Of a stretch of 10,372 bases of DNA, positions 1-7,526 are shown in pieces. The stretch covers positions 358 through 10,729 of the forward strand of contig DBZJ01000012.1 in the NCBI GenBank assembly GCA_002311635.1, given 5' to 3'. Position numbers and translations under genes: made by a program. The first letter of the stretch is position 1. Each line of letters begins with the position of its first letter. Source of the DNA: Syntrophaceae bacterium UBA1163. GTDB taxonomy: Bacteria; Desulfobacterota; BSN033; UBA1163. The notes beneath the pieces were generated by a model. The model was not told where the DNA came from and ran no database searches. It saw nothing but the letters and a program-made list of their open reading frames with translations.

Positions 1-927
1 ATAATGCTTTTGAATGCCCGGCAGATTAAAAGAGCGTTTGGAAAGGAACGGATAATCCTCCTGGCCATCGAGGACATCACCGAGCGCAGGCGACTGGAAA
101 TCTTATTATCGGAGTCTGAAGAACGCTACAGGCGCCTTTTTGAGACCGCAAACGACGGGATATTGCTTCTCGAAAAAAGCGAAGGGAATATAACCCATGC
201 TAATCCAGCCGTCACGGCAATGTTGGGCTATTCCAAAGAGGAGTGCATCGGGAACAAGCTTCAGAATATCGGTTTCTCGCATGATATAGGTGATTTTCAT
301 GAGATCATGCATACCTTGGACAGGAGCGGCATTATTTATTACGATGATGTTCCGATAAAAACTAAGGCCGGGCAAACTTTTTATGTGGATATCTATCTGG
401 TGGACAGGGCAAGGTTAGTTCAATGTAATATCCGCGACATCACCGAGCGCAAACAGGCAGAAGAGGCTTTGAGGAAAAGTGAGAGGGAATTGAAGTCAAA
501 AACTGAAAACCTTGAAGAAGTCAATGCGGCATTGAACGTATTACTGAAACGTGTGGAGGAAGGAAGAATAGAACTTGAGGAAAAGATTTTGTCTAATATC
601 AGGGAACTTGTTTTACCCTACATTGATAGATTGAAGAAGACACAACTATCTGATCATCAAACCTCTTACTTGACGGTTATTGAAACAAATCTTGACAATA
701 TCGCCTCTTCCTTCCTCTATCATTTGAAAATGAGATATTTAAATCTTACTCACAGGGAGCTTCAGGTTGCTTCTCTTGTTAAGGAAGGGAAATCCACTAA
801 AGAAATCGCCGGGTTGTTAAATATAGCTATAAAAACTGTGGTATTCCATAGAAATAGTCTTAGAAATAAACTTGGTTTAAAGAATCAAAATGCCAACCTT
901 CGAGCCCACCTATTAACCTTCACATAA
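1..927 (+). CDS. PAS-LuxR family transcriptional regulator (5' end outside window)
   Basis: The frame is open from base 1. The first residues (MLLNARQIKR...ILLAIEDITERR) look like the last strands of a PAS domain plus its DITER exit motif, so the ATG at 4 is probably internal and the gene starts upstream of the window. A second, complete PAS domain follows (about residues 38-150 of the visible part: RYRRLFETANDGILLLE ... NIRDITERK). After it come a charged coiled coil (about 155-200), a helical linker, and a C-terminal LuxR/GerE helix-turn-helix (about 245-295, LTHRELQVASLVKEGKSTKEIA ... TVVFHRNSLRNKLGL). The family is a cytoplasmic DNA-binding regulator sensing through PAS. There is no receiver domain, so it is not a classical NarL response regulator. 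Its PAS resembles the second PAS of the sigma-54 activator at 5398. About 600 bases separate it from kaiC, so it is probably a separate transcription unit. Confidence 0.85.
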   Translation: MMLLNARQIKRAFGKERIILLAIEDITERRRLEILLSESEERYRRLFETANDGILLLEKSEGNITHANPAVTAMLGYSKEECIGNKLQNIGFSHDIGDFHEIMHTLDRSGIIYYDDVPIKTKAGQTFYVDIYLVDRARLVQCNIRDITERKQAEEALRKSERELKSKTENLEEVNAALNVLLKRVEEGRIELEEKILSNIRELVLPYIDRLKKTQLSDHQTSYLTVIETNLDNIASSFLYHLKMRYLNLTHRELQVASLVKEGKSTKEIAGLLNIAIKTVVFHRNSLRNKLGLKNQNANLRAHLLTFT

Positions 928-1121
928 GATCGAATTATTACCTGAATTAACCTAGTACTAATTAGGCATTGCACTGGACATTTATATAAAATATTTTTAC
1001 GTCAAAAGAACCGAAAGCATGAATATCTTTCTTGGCAAGCTCAAGCTAATACGTTTATGCATTTCGGGGGAACCGTTTCAGTTTATCATATATCTTTGTA
1101 ATGAAACCTAAAGATCTTAGA

Positions 1122-1137
1122 CCGATCAGCCGATCAG
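1122..1137. repeat. Tandem 8-base repeat
   Basis: CCGATCAG occurs twice head to tail with no spacer. It lies about 15 bases before the start of the interrupted reading frame at 1153. It may be a regulator half-site pair or simple chance. Confidence 0.4.
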
Positions 1138-1152
1138 ATGATAAGTGATATT

Positions 1153-1326
1153 ATGAAAATAAAACCCAAAAGGCACCCAACAGCCAATTGTTCCTTCTAC
1201 GACAGGTTCCATGTGACGGCTGAGGAGACAGAGGGATGATTTGTCTACAGCATAGGCGACCATTCGTTGGATATTCCTGCATTTTTTTTATTGCGAGGTA
1301 ATGGATTTTTTGATAAATTAGTTTCC
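1153..1326 (+). pseudogene. Possible small gene interrupted by an in-frame TGA
   Basis: From the ATG at 1153 the frame reads 28 protein-like codons (MKIKPKRHPTANCSFYDRF...). It then meets a TGA at 1237-1239 and continues in the same frame for 28 codons (FVYSIGDHSLDIPAF...) to TAA at 1324-1326. The mix of residues on both sides looks more like protein than random AT-rich translation, but I do not recognise a family. The Shine-Dalgarno is weak (AAGTGA at 1143-1148). A T8 run sits downstream of the TGA. Explanations are a decayed gene, a sequencing error, a chance frame, or recoding of the TGA. I see no convincing SECIS hairpin right after the TGA, so selenocysteine is unlikely. Confidence 0.25.
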
Positions 1327-1332
1327 TAATTT
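1315..1332. repeat. AT-rich inverted repeat, possible operator
   Basis: AAATTAG (1315-1321) and CTAATTT (1326-1332) are perfect 7-base arms around TTTC. The right arm overlaps the only passable -35-like hexamer (TTGACT, 1331-1336), which would suit a repressor site for the kai operon. A -10 at a good distance is not clear: TATCTT at 1352-1357 is only 15 bases away. Confidence 0.3.
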
Positions 1333-1388
1333 GACTGAGTAGCCTTAATAGTATCTTACTCTTATGGGCATTACTTCAGATTAGTAAA

Positions 1389-1508
1389 CCCCGTTAGAAA
1401 GTAGAAGACTTTCTAACGGGAAGGCTCACACGGGACATTAAACCCCGTGTTCGCTGAAAAAGGAACAGCCGTCATCCCCGCTGCGAGCAGTGGGGTTTTC
1501 TAACGGGG
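1389..1508 (+). repeat. Palindromic hairpin block upstream of kaiC, REP-like
   Basis: Three hairpins occur in a row. The first has arms CCCGTTAGAAAG (1390-1401) and CTTTCTAACGGG (1409-1420). The second has ACACGGG (1428-1434) and CCCGTGT (1444-1450). The third has CCCCGCTG (1476-1483) and CAGTGGGG (1488-1495), with one G-T pair. A further copy of the first right arm, TTTCTAACGGGG, lies at 1497-1508 and could pair with 1389-1400 instead, closing the whole block into one large stem. The block ends 10 bases before the kaiC Shine-Dalgarno. Its style recalls dispersed REP-type palindromes common in Deltaproteobacteria. No poly-T tract follows any hairpin, so it does not look like an intrinsic terminator. 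Confidence 0.6.
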
Positions 1509-1518
1509 GAAAGGTGCT

Positions 1519-1527
1519 GGGAGGTGA
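1519..1527 (+). promoter_or_regulatory. kaiC ribosome binding site
   Basis: GGGAGGTGA is a near-perfect Shine-Dalgarno. It decides the start: the GTG at 1524 lies inside it, while the ATG at 1530 is 5 bases after GGAGG. GTCATC at 1471-1476 can pair with GGTGAC at 1523-1528 (one G-T pair), which could mask this site. Confidence 0.75.
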
Positions 1528-1529
1528 CG

Positions 1530-3254
1530 ATGGTTAAAGAAAAGACAAGATTACTCAGAGGTGGTTTGCAAAAAGTTCCTACGGGAATAGCGGGCCTTGA
1601 CGAAATCACGAATGGGGGGCTTCCCAAAGGACGTCCTACCCTGGTGTGCGGCGGCGCCGGGTCGGGGAAGACCCTTCTCGGCATGGAGTTTCTTGTGCGG
1701 GGGGCGATCCAGTTTAATGAGCCGGGGGTCTTCATGTCGTTTGAGGAATCCGCTGAGGAATTGACAAAGAATGTGGCCTCCCTCGGCTTTGACCTGAATC
1801 GCCTGACCGCCTCCAAACGACTTTTAGTCGATTATGTTCATATCGAACGGAGCGAGATCGAAGAAACCGGCGAATACGACCTTGAAGGTCTCTTTATTCG
1901 CCTTGGCAATGCGATTGATTCCATTGGTGCAAAAAGAGTCGTCCTCGATACGATTGAATCGCTCTTCGCGGGATTGCCCAATCCTTCCATCCTGCGGGCA
2001 GAACTTCGCCGTCTCTTTCGTTGGCTGAAAAAGAAAAGCATGACAGCCATCATCACAGGCGAACGAGGGGAGAATGCCCTGACACGGCACGGTCTTGAAG
2101 AATATGTTTCTGACTGCGTGATCCTCCTCGATCACAGAGTGGCGAATCAGATCTCCACTCGCCGTCTGCGTGTCGTCAAGTACCGTGGCTCGATACACGG
2201 CACCAATGAGTTCCCGTTCTTGATTGACGAACGGGGCATAACCGTCATGCCAATTACCTCTCTTGGATTGAAGCATACGGTCACAAGCCAACGAATCTCG
2301 ACAGGCATTCCTCGTCTCGACACCATGCTGGGAGGAAAGGGATATTTCCGTGGCAGCACTATTCTTGTCTCTGGGACCGCCGGGACAGGTAAGACCAGCA
2401 TCGCGGCGCACTTTGTCGATGCAGCGTGCCGCCGCGGGGAGCGATCCGTCTTTTTTGCCTTTGAAGAGTCCCCCTCTCAGATCATTCGCAATATGCGCTC
2501 GATTGGCATCGACCTTCAACAATGGGTGGAAAAGGGACTCTTAAGATTCTGTGCAGAGCGGCCTACGGTTTATGGGTTGGAAGCCCATCTGGCGTCCATG
2601 GAAAAGATCATTGATCTGTTCAAACCAAAAGTTGTTATTGTGGACCCGGTGACGAATCTGAGTAGCGTGGCCAGTGAAACGGATGTCAAGGCCATGCTGA
2701 TCCGTTTGTTGGACCAGATGAAATCGAATCAAACAACCGCGCTCTTTACCACCCTGACAGGCGCGAGCGGCTCTCTTGAGTTGACGGAGGTGGGTACGTC
2801 TTCGTTAACCGATACCTGGCTCCTGCTTCGCGACATCGAAATTGGAGGCGAGCGCAATCGTGGCATGTACATCCTCAAGTCTCGTGGTATGGCACACTCC
2901 AACCAGATCCGGGAGTTCTTATTGACCGATAAAGGAGTCGATCTGATAGATGTCTATGTCGGCCCGTCAGGCATGTTGACAGGCTCGGCGCGAATATCTC
3001 AAGAAAAACAGGAGAGGGATATTGAATTGGCGCATCAGCAGGAGATTGAGCGGAGAAAGCTAAATGTGGAGACCAAATGCAAGGCATTGGAAGCCCAGAT
3101 CGCTTCTTTGCATGCCCAGTTTCAAGCAGAAGAGCAGGAGTTGAAGAAACTGATTGGGCAGGAAAAAATGCGGCAAAGAAGTGCTTCGCAACTACGGGAA
3201 AAGATAGCGAGCATACGCGAGGAAGATAAGAACTCTAAGAGGAGGAATAGATGA
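1530..3254 (+). CDS. kaiC: KaiC-like circadian clock ATPase/kinase, two RecA domains
   Basis: This 574-residue protein has two tandem KaiC/RecA domains. CI has Walker A GGAGSGKT (41-48), the catalytic pair E72-E73 in FEES, and Walker B ending at D140. CII has Walker A GTAGTGKT (282-289), E312-E313 in FEES, and Walker B ending at D372. The motif TSSLTDT places S424 and S425 where cyanobacterial KaiC has the autophosphorylated S431/T432, so the phosphoswitch looks retained as Ser-Ser. After about residue 487 the KaiA-binding tail of cyanobacteria is replaced by a roughly 85-residue charged coiled coil, as in many non-cyanobacterial KaiC proteins. It is the first gene of the kai run, and its stop overlaps the next start (ATGA). 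The family forms hexamers that hydrolyse ATP and bind KaiB. No kaiA is present in the window. The role here (clock, hourglass timer or stress switch) is inferred. Confidence 0.93.
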   Translation: MVKEKTRLLRGGLQKVPTGIAGLDEITNGGLPKGRPTLVCGGAGSGKTLLGMEFLVRGAIQFNEPGVFMSFEESAEELTKNVASLGFDLNRLTASKRLLVDYVHIERSEIEETGEYDLEGLFIRLGNAIDSIGAKRVVLDTIESLFAGLPNPSILRAELRRLFRWLKKKSMTAIITGERGENALTRHGLEEYVSDCVILLDHRVANQISTRRLRVVKYRGSIHGTNEFPFLIDERGITVMPITSLGLKHTVTSQRISTGIPRLDTMLGGKGYFRGSTILVSGTAGTGKTSIAAHFVDAACRRGERSVFFAFEESPSQIIRNMRSIGIDLQQWVEKGLLRFCAERPTVYGLEAHLASMEKIIDLFKPKVVIVDPVTNLSSVASETDVKAMLIRLLDQMKSNQTTALFTTLTGASGSLELTEVGTSSLTDTWLLLRDIEIGGERNRGMYILKSRGMAHSNQIREFLLTDKGVDLIDVYVGPSGMLTGSARISQEKQERDIELAHQQEIERRKLNVETKCKALEAQIASLHAQFQAEEQELKKLIGQEKMRQRSASQLREKIASIREEDKNSKRRNR

Positions 3255-3577
3255 AAAGAAAAGCGGCAGGCGGACCCGGGAAAAATGCCAAGTCGAAGAA
3301 AGACATTTGGGAATTAAGACTTTATGTGGCAGGGCAGACGCCGAAATCGTTAGCAGCCTTTGCCAATCTCAAGAAGATCTGCGAGGAGCATCTCAAGGGC
3401 AAATATCATATTGAGGTTGTCGACCTTCTGAAAAATCCTCAACTTGCCGGAGGAGATCAAATCCTGGCCATTCCGACATTGGTGAGGAAGCTTCCTCCAC
3501 CGATAAAGAAAATTATCGGTGACCTCTCGAACACCCTGCGTGTTCTGGTTGGACTTGACCTTCGCCCAAGGGCCTGA
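3251..3577 (+). CDS. kaiB: KaiB-like protein, copy 1
   Basis: This 108-residue KaiB-fold protein has the full set of elements: first strand [12 protein letters not shown] (about 23-34), [10 protein letters not shown], the cis-proline segment [11 protein letters not shown], then GDLS and VGLDL. G101 and D103 in GLDL correspond to the residues that tune fold switching in cyanobacterial KaiB. A lysine-rich tail of about 20 residues precedes the fold. KaiB family members bind KaiC CI after switching to a thioredoxin-like fold. The ATG overlaps the kaiC stop by 4 bases and has a strong GGAGG (3241-3245), so the two are translationally coupled. Unlike copies 2 and 3 it has N rather than D after GDxS. 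Confidence 0.92.
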   Translation: MKRKAAGGPGKNAKSKKDIWELRLYVAGQTPKSLAAFANLKKICEEHLKGKYHIEVVDLLKNPQLAGGDQILAIPTLVRKLPPPIKKIIGDLSNTLRVLVGLDLRPRA

Positions 3578-3609
3578 GAAAAAACGAGGCCATTTAATGG
3601 GGATACGTT

Positions 3610-3951
3610 ATGAAACAAAAAAAAGTTAAAGATTCAACTAAATCATTTGAGAGGGTTCTAGGAAAGCCATTGAAAAACAAGTATGTCTTGCGCTTATACG
3701 TCACTGGAATGACACCGAAATCCACGCAAGCCATCCAGAACATAAAAAAAATCTGTGACGAGGAGCTCCATGGCCGGTGCGACCTTGAAGTCATCGATAT
3801 CTACCAGAGACCTGTGCTTGCCCGAGGAGAACAAATCATTGCCACGCCCACGCTCATCAAAAAACTTCCCCTGCCCTTACGTAGATTCATCGGCGACATG
3901 TCGGATACGGAGCGGATTGTCCTGGGATTAGATTTAAGACGCAAAAAATAG
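3610..3951 (+). CDS. kaiB: KaiB-like protein, copy 2
   Basis: This is a second full-length KaiB, 113 residues, starting 32 bases after copy 1. The core begins YVLRLYVTGMTPKS (about 25-38), followed by [29 protein letters not shown] and LGLDL (G106, D108 at the fold-switch positions). A charged N-terminal extension of about 24 residues precedes it. IDIYQRP replaces the usual IDLLKNP, so it has diverged from copies 1 and 3 near the second strand. It may compete with copy 1 for KaiC or bind the neighbouring kinase. The Shine-Dalgarno is weak (GGGGAT before the ATG), which suggests lower expression or coupling to upstream translation. Confidence 0.92.
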   Translation: MKQKKVKDSTKSFERVLGKPLKNKYVLRLYVTGMTPKSTQAIQNIKKICDEELHGRCDLEVIDIYQRPVLARGEQIIATPTLIKKLPLPLRRFIGDMSDTERIVLGLDLRRKK

Positions 3952-3966
3952 AATCGATATGATGTT

Positions 3967-5148
3967 ATGAAAAAAGATACGAAAAGAAAGGATAAGGATC
4001 TCCTTCAAATAGAAGATCTGCGGATGCGCCTCGAAGAAGCCGAGGAGACAATTCGTGCCATTCGGGAAGGCGAAGTTGACGCCCTGGTTGTCTCAGGCCC
4101 TCAAGGAGACCAGGTCTACACCTTGAAGGGTGCGGAACAACCCTATCGCGTTTTTGTCGAAACCATGAATGAGGGGGCTGCGACACTGGGCCCGGATGGA
4201 ACCATCCTTTACTGCAATAACCGCCTCGGAGAATTACTCAAGGAACCCATTGAAAGGATTATAGGCTCCGAGATAGTCCGATTCATCGCACCGACAGGCA
4301 AGGGCGACTTTGAATCTGCGTTCCAAGGTGGTAGGAAAGGAAGCAGCAATGTCGAAATTCTCCTCAAAGGAGGAGACGGGCAGCTTACTCCGGCACATCT
4401 TTCCCTTAGTCCACTGGAGAACGATGATGTGCCATACATTTGTATGGTGGTAATGGATTTAACCGAGCGCATGAGAGCAGAACAGGAGTTGGAGGAGTCA
4501 GCAAAGCGATTGAGGTACCTCTCTACCCAGCTCCTCGTCGCGCAAGAGAGCGAGAGAAAACTGATCGCCAACGAAATTCATGATAGCCTTGGGTCATCCT
4601 TACAGGCGATTAAATTTAGGATGGAACAAGTTCTTCAGAAGGGTGGTATCGGTGATCCGGAGAACATCATCCCTTCTATTCAAAAAGCAATCGAAGAATC
4701 CCGGAGAATCCAGATGGCTTTGCGGCCCTCCAGCCTCGACGATCTGGGCATCTTACCCACCCTTAACTGGTTATGCAGGGAGTTTCAAAAAACCTATTCC
4801 AGCATTCATATCAAAACCCAGATTAACATAGAAGAAAAAGATGTTTTTGATCATCTGAAAACAGTAATCTACAGAATCTGCCAGGAGGCTTTTAACAATA
4901 TTGCCAAGCACAGCAAAGCAGAGGTTGCGACTCTCTCCCTGAGGAAAAGTGATAAGATCGAGTTGGTTATTGAGGACAATGGCCGGGGGTTCGACCTTGA
5001 GGAAAAGCTATTTGCTGAGAATCCCGACAGAGGGTTAGGGCTTACCAGTATGAGGGAACGAGCCGAATTTTTGGGAGGTTCGTTTGCCGTTGAGTCTATT
5101 CAGGGATCAGGAACCACCATCCGGGTATCCTGGCCCGTGGAGAGATAG
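3967..5148 (+). CDS. PAS sensor histidine kinase, NarL/DegS-type (HisKA_3)
   Basis: This kinase has 393 residues and no predicted membrane segment, so it is probably cytoplasmic. Order: a short coil with EAEETIRAIREGEVDALVV (about 18-38); a PAS domain (about 55-170) ending MDLTER; a HisKA_3 dimerisation domain with H205 in NEIHDSLG; and an ATPase domain with QEAFNN (306-311), EDNGRGF (336-342), a GLGL motif and a GSGT segment near the end. HisKA_3 kinases normally phosphorylate LuxR-type regulators with a receiver domain, but none is encoded in this window. It is not SasA-like, because it has no KaiB-like N-terminal domain. It sits 15 bases after kaiB copy 2 and 2 bases before truncated kaiB copy 3. 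Only the ATG at 3967 gives an open frame, and its ribosome binding site is poor. It is probably the signalling output, or a phase-sensing partner, of the KaiBC pair (inference). Confidence 0.92.
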   Translation: MKKDTKRKDKDLLQIEDLRMRLEEAEETIRAIREGEVDALVVSGPQGDQVYTLKGAEQPYRVFVETMNEGAATLGPDGTILYCNNRLGELLKEPIERIIGSEIVRFIAPTGKGDFESAFQGGRKGSSNVEILLKGGDGQLTPAHLSLSPLENDDVPYICMVVMDLTERMRAEQELEESAKRLRYLSTQLLVAQESERKLIANEIHDSLGSSLQAIKFRMEQVLQKGGIGDPENIIPSIQKAIEESRRIQMALRPSSLDDLGILPTLNWLCREFQKTYSSIHIKTQINIEEKDVFDHLKTVIYRICQEAFNNIAKHSKAEVATLSLRKSDKIELVIEDNGRGFDLEEKLFAENPDRGLGLTSMRERAEFLGGSFAVESIQGSGTTIRVSWPVER

Positions 5149-5150
5149 GG

Positions 5151-5387
5151 GTGATCTTAAAGGCGACCACAAATCTCACGAGGATTTGTCAGGTACATCT
5201 AAATGACAAATGTCGAATTACCGTAATCGACATTTTAAAAAATCCACAGCTTGCTAAAGGGGACCAGATTATTGCCGCCCCAACGCTCATCAAGAAACTC
5301 CCCTCGCCACTCCGGAGGCTCATCGGCGACATGTCGGATGCGGAGAGGTTTCTTGTAGGCATTGATCTGAAACCCAAGAATTCATGA
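5151..5387 (+). CDS. KaiB-like protein, copy 3, lacking the N-terminal strand
   Basis: This 78-residue protein aligns with KaiB from helix 1 onward: [49 protein letters not shown]70 and D72 are at the fold-switch positions. The first strand and turn (LRLYVxGxTPKS in copies 1 and 2) is missing. No frame upstream encodes it, because the kinase gene ends at 5148. The start is taken as GTG 5151 (ATC TTA AAG follows), the only start giving this length, with just GGGG before it. Either a deletion has fused the body of a kaiB against the kinase gene and left a non-functional remnant, or the short form acts as a KaiB variant locked in one state. The intact conserved core argues against long neutral decay. 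It ends 10 bases before the activator gene. Confidence 0.8.
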   Translation: MILKATTNLTRICQVHLNDKCRITVIDILKNPQLAKGDQIIAAPTLIKKLPSPLRRLIGDMSDAERFLVGIDLKPKNS

Positions 5388-5397
5388 GAACGAATCA

Positions 5398-7380
5398 ATG
5401 AGCAAATCGGATAGAACACGCCAGCAACTTTTGGATGAGTTGCAGGAACTCACGTCGCGGATGATGGAAGCTGAGGAAACTCTGCGCGCTATCCGAGGCG
5501 GTGAGGTGGATGGTCTGGTTGTCTCAACGGTGGAAGGAGATCGGGTCTTTACACTGATGGGTGCCGAGCATCCTTACAGGGTCATGGTCGAAACCATGAA
5601 CGAAGCGGCCATCACCCTGGCCTCCGACGGCACGATCCTTTACTGTAACCAACGTTTTGCAGATATCGTCAAAGGGTCTCTGGAAAAAGTAATAGGATCT
5701 TCAATCTACCCATACATTTCATCAAAAGACCTTCAATTATTTAAGGCATTGGTCGAGCAGGGTTTAAAGGGGAACAGTAAGGAGGGGGAACTTGCCTTAC
5801 AGGCCGGAGGTGAAAATTCTGTACCTGTCTTACTTTCCGTAAGTCCCCTTCAGCGCACGGATATGCCCGGTGCGGTGTGCGCCGTAATGGTGGACATCAC
5901 CGAGCGCAAGAAGATGGAGGAGGCGCTAAAGATTTCTGAAACTCGCTACCGCCGTCTCTTTGAAGCAGCCCAAGATGGAATATTAATCCTCGATGCCGAG
6001 ACAGGACAAATAGTGGACGTGAACCCGTTCTTGTTAGAAATGTTGGGTTATCCACATGAGGAGCTCTTAGGGAAGAAACTCTGGGAAATTGGCTCTTTTA
6101 GAGATATTGAAGCATCGAAAGCCACCTCTTCGGAATTGAAGAGCAAAGGATATGTTCGCTACCATGATTTACCGCTTGAGACGAAAGAGGGACGGCTAAT
6201 TGCCGTGGAATTTGTGAGTAATGTCTATCTTGTTAATGATTATAAAGTGATTCAGTGTAACATCCGCGACACCACTGAACGGAAACTTACAGCAGAGGCT
6301 TTAAAAAAATCTCACAATGAACTGGAACGACAAGCTGTCGAACTTCGGACGGCTCTTTCTGAAATCAAAACATTGAAAGACCGACTCGAGGCCGAGAATA
6401 TTTACTTCCGTCAAGAGATCAAAATGAAACATCAACTCGACCATATTCTCGGGCAAAGTGATGGTCTCAAGTATGTTCTCTATCGAGCGGAGCAGGTCGC
6501 TCCGACGAACACAACGGTCCTCATCCTCGGTGAGACCGGTACGGGAAAGGAGCTGATCGCTGCCGCCATCCACAACATGGGCCCTCGTAAGGAACGGCCG
6601 CTGATCACCGTCAACTGTACTGCCCTGCCGGCCAATTTAATAGAGAGCGAATTGTTCGGCCGGGAGAAGGGTGCATTTACCGGGGCCGATACCCGGCAGG
6701 TAGGCCGGTTCGAGGTCGCCCATGGTTCCACCCTTTGTCTCGACGAGATCGGGGAGCTGCCGCTGGAGATGCAGGCCAAGCTGCTCCGGGTGATCCAGCA
6801 TAACGAGTTTGAGCGCTTGGGCTCGTCCCATACCATCAAAGTCGATGTGCGGATTGTGGCAACGACCAATCGAAACCTTGAGGAAGAGGTCCGCAAGGGC
6901 CGGTTTCGGCAGGACCTTTACTATCGGCTCAACGTCTTCCCCATCACCGTCCCTCCGCTGCGGCAGCGGCAAGAAGACATCCCACTGCTGGTTCAGGCCT
7001 TCGTAGAACGATATGCCAGAAAATTGGGAAAACAGATCACGTCCATTCAGAAGGAGACGATGAAGGCGCTGCAGGATTACCCGTGGCCCGGGAACGTCCG
7101 GGAGCTTGAAAACATCATTGAACGGGCCGTGATCTTGTGCCCCGGGCCGATCTTGCAGCTGGCAGATAAACTGGAGATTTCATCCCTCCCATTGTCATCC
7201 GCCATGAGAACCTTGGAAGAGACGGAGCGAAACCAAATCCTTAAGACCCTTTCAGAAACCCGATGGCGCATCGAGGGAAAGGACGGGGCCGCGGCGATCC
7301 TGGGCCTCAACCCGAGTACCTTGAGAGCGAGGATGCATAAGCTCGGGATACTCCGGCCGGAGACAAAAGAACCAGAGTAG
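5398..7380 (+). CDS. PAS-PAS sigma-54-dependent enhancer-binding activator
   Basis: This is a 660-residue regulator. The N-terminal coil [19 protein letters not shown] and PAS1 (about 58-170, ending VDITERKK) closely match the kinase upstream. PAS2 (about 180-305, [17 protein letters not shown] to RDTTERK) resembles the PAS of the gene at 1-927. A coiled coil (about 310-350) leads to the AAA+ domain: Walker A GETGTGKE (378-385), the sigma-54 contact loop GAFTGA (425-430), Walker B LDEIGE (448-453), then [20 protein letters not shown] Fis-type helix-turn-helix ends the protein (about 626-651, [16 protein letters not shown]). The family remodels RNA polymerase-sigma-54 closed complexes from upstream sites. 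No receiver domain is present, so control is by PAS ligand or protein contact. It is the last gene of the kai run, 10 bases after kaiB copy 3. A candidate target site and -24/-12 promoter lie just downstream. Confidence 0.95.
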   Translation: MSKSDRTRQQLLDELQELTSRMMEAEETLRAIRGGEVDGLVVSTVEGDRVFTLMGAEHPYRVMVETMNEAAITLASDGTILYCNQRFADIVKGSLEKVIGSSIYPYISSKDLQLFKALVEQGLKGNSKEGELALQAGGENSVPVLLSVSPLQRTDMPGAVCAVMVDITERKKMEEALKISETRYRRLFEAAQDGILILDAETGQIVDVNPFLLEMLGYPHEELLGKKLWEIGSFRDIEASKATSSELKSKGYVRYHDLPLETKEGRLIAVEFVSNVYLVNDYKVIQCNIRDTTERKLTAEALKKSHNELERQAVELRTALSEIKTLKDRLEAENIYFRQEIKMKHQLDHILGQSDGLKYVLYRAEQVAPTNTTVLILGETGTGKELIAAAIHNMGPRKERPLITVNCTALPANLIESELFGREKGAFTGADTRQVGRFEVAHGSTLCLDEIGELPLEMQAKLLRVIQHNEFERLGSSHTIKVDVRIVATTNRNLEEEVRKGRFRQDLYYRLNVFPITVPPLRQRQEDIPLLVQAFVERYARKLGKQITSIQKETMKALQDYPWPGNVRELENIIERAVILCPGPILQLADKLEISSLPLSSAMRTLEETERNQILKTLSETRWRIEGKDGAAAILGLNPSTLRARMHKLGILRPETKEPE

Positions 7381-7384
7381 ATAC

Positions 7385-7495
7385 CCACGGGCAGAGCCCG
7401 TGGCACTCGTTCCAAAGCACAAGCTATGCTTGACGCCCTATGGGCGAGTTCCCATTCACCCACGGGCAAAGCCCGTGGAACTCTGCCCTTCGGGT
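7385..7495. repeat. Array of five short palindromes with 3-base loops
   Basis: Directly after the activator stop codon five palindromes follow one another, each with a 3-base centre. CCACGGGC-AGA-GCCCGTGG is at 7385-7403, CAAGC-TAT-GCTTG at 7420-7432 and CGCCC-TAT-GGGCG at 7434-7446. CCACGGGC-AAA-GCCCGTGG is at 7460-7478, and a weak GCCC-TTC-GGGT at 7485-7495. The first and fourth are the same palindrome repeated 75 bases apart. No T-run follows, so these are not typical intrinsic terminators. As RNA they could stabilise or end the kai transcript. As DNA they look like a REP-type element. Confidence 0.7.
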
Positions 7496-7526
7496 TATTA
7501 GACTGTCCACTTCCCTTTAAAGTATC

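Larger units (their letters stand above)
928..1529. other. Long intergenic region upstream of kaiC
   Basis: This stretch of about 600 bases has no convincing intact gene on either strand. It contains a short palindrome (951-966), an 8-base tandem repeat (1122-1137), a possible interrupted small reading frame (1153-1326), an AT-rich inverted repeat (1315-1332) and a hairpin block (1389-1508) that runs into the kaiC ribosome binding site. A 30-codon frame from the ATG at 1019 to 1111 has no good ribosome binding site or family resemblance, so I do not call it. The promoter of the kai operon probably lies here, but I see no strong sigma-70 or sigma-54 match. Confidence 0.7.

Noticed and set aside
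4..927. Treating the ATG at 4 as a true start
   Set aside because: The frame is open to the window edge and the first residues match the end of a PAS domain, so the gene is cut by the window.
1237..1260. Selenocysteine insertion at the in-frame TGA
   Set aside because: Only a weak 5-base stem (1243-1247 with 1253-1257) follows, without a bacterial SECIS-like loop.
1389..1508. CRISPR array or rho-independent terminator
   Set aside because: The repeats are inverted and irregularly spaced without unique spacers, and no T-run follows any stem.
1837..2522. Long minus-strand and alternate-frame open stretches across kaiC
   Set aside because: They lie wholly inside kaiC, have no family motifs or ribosome binding sites, and are shadows of its codon bias.
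3592..3602. CCATTTAATGG palindrome between kaiB copies 1 and 2
   Set aside because: One short palindrome with a 1-base centre and no T-run; expected by chance.
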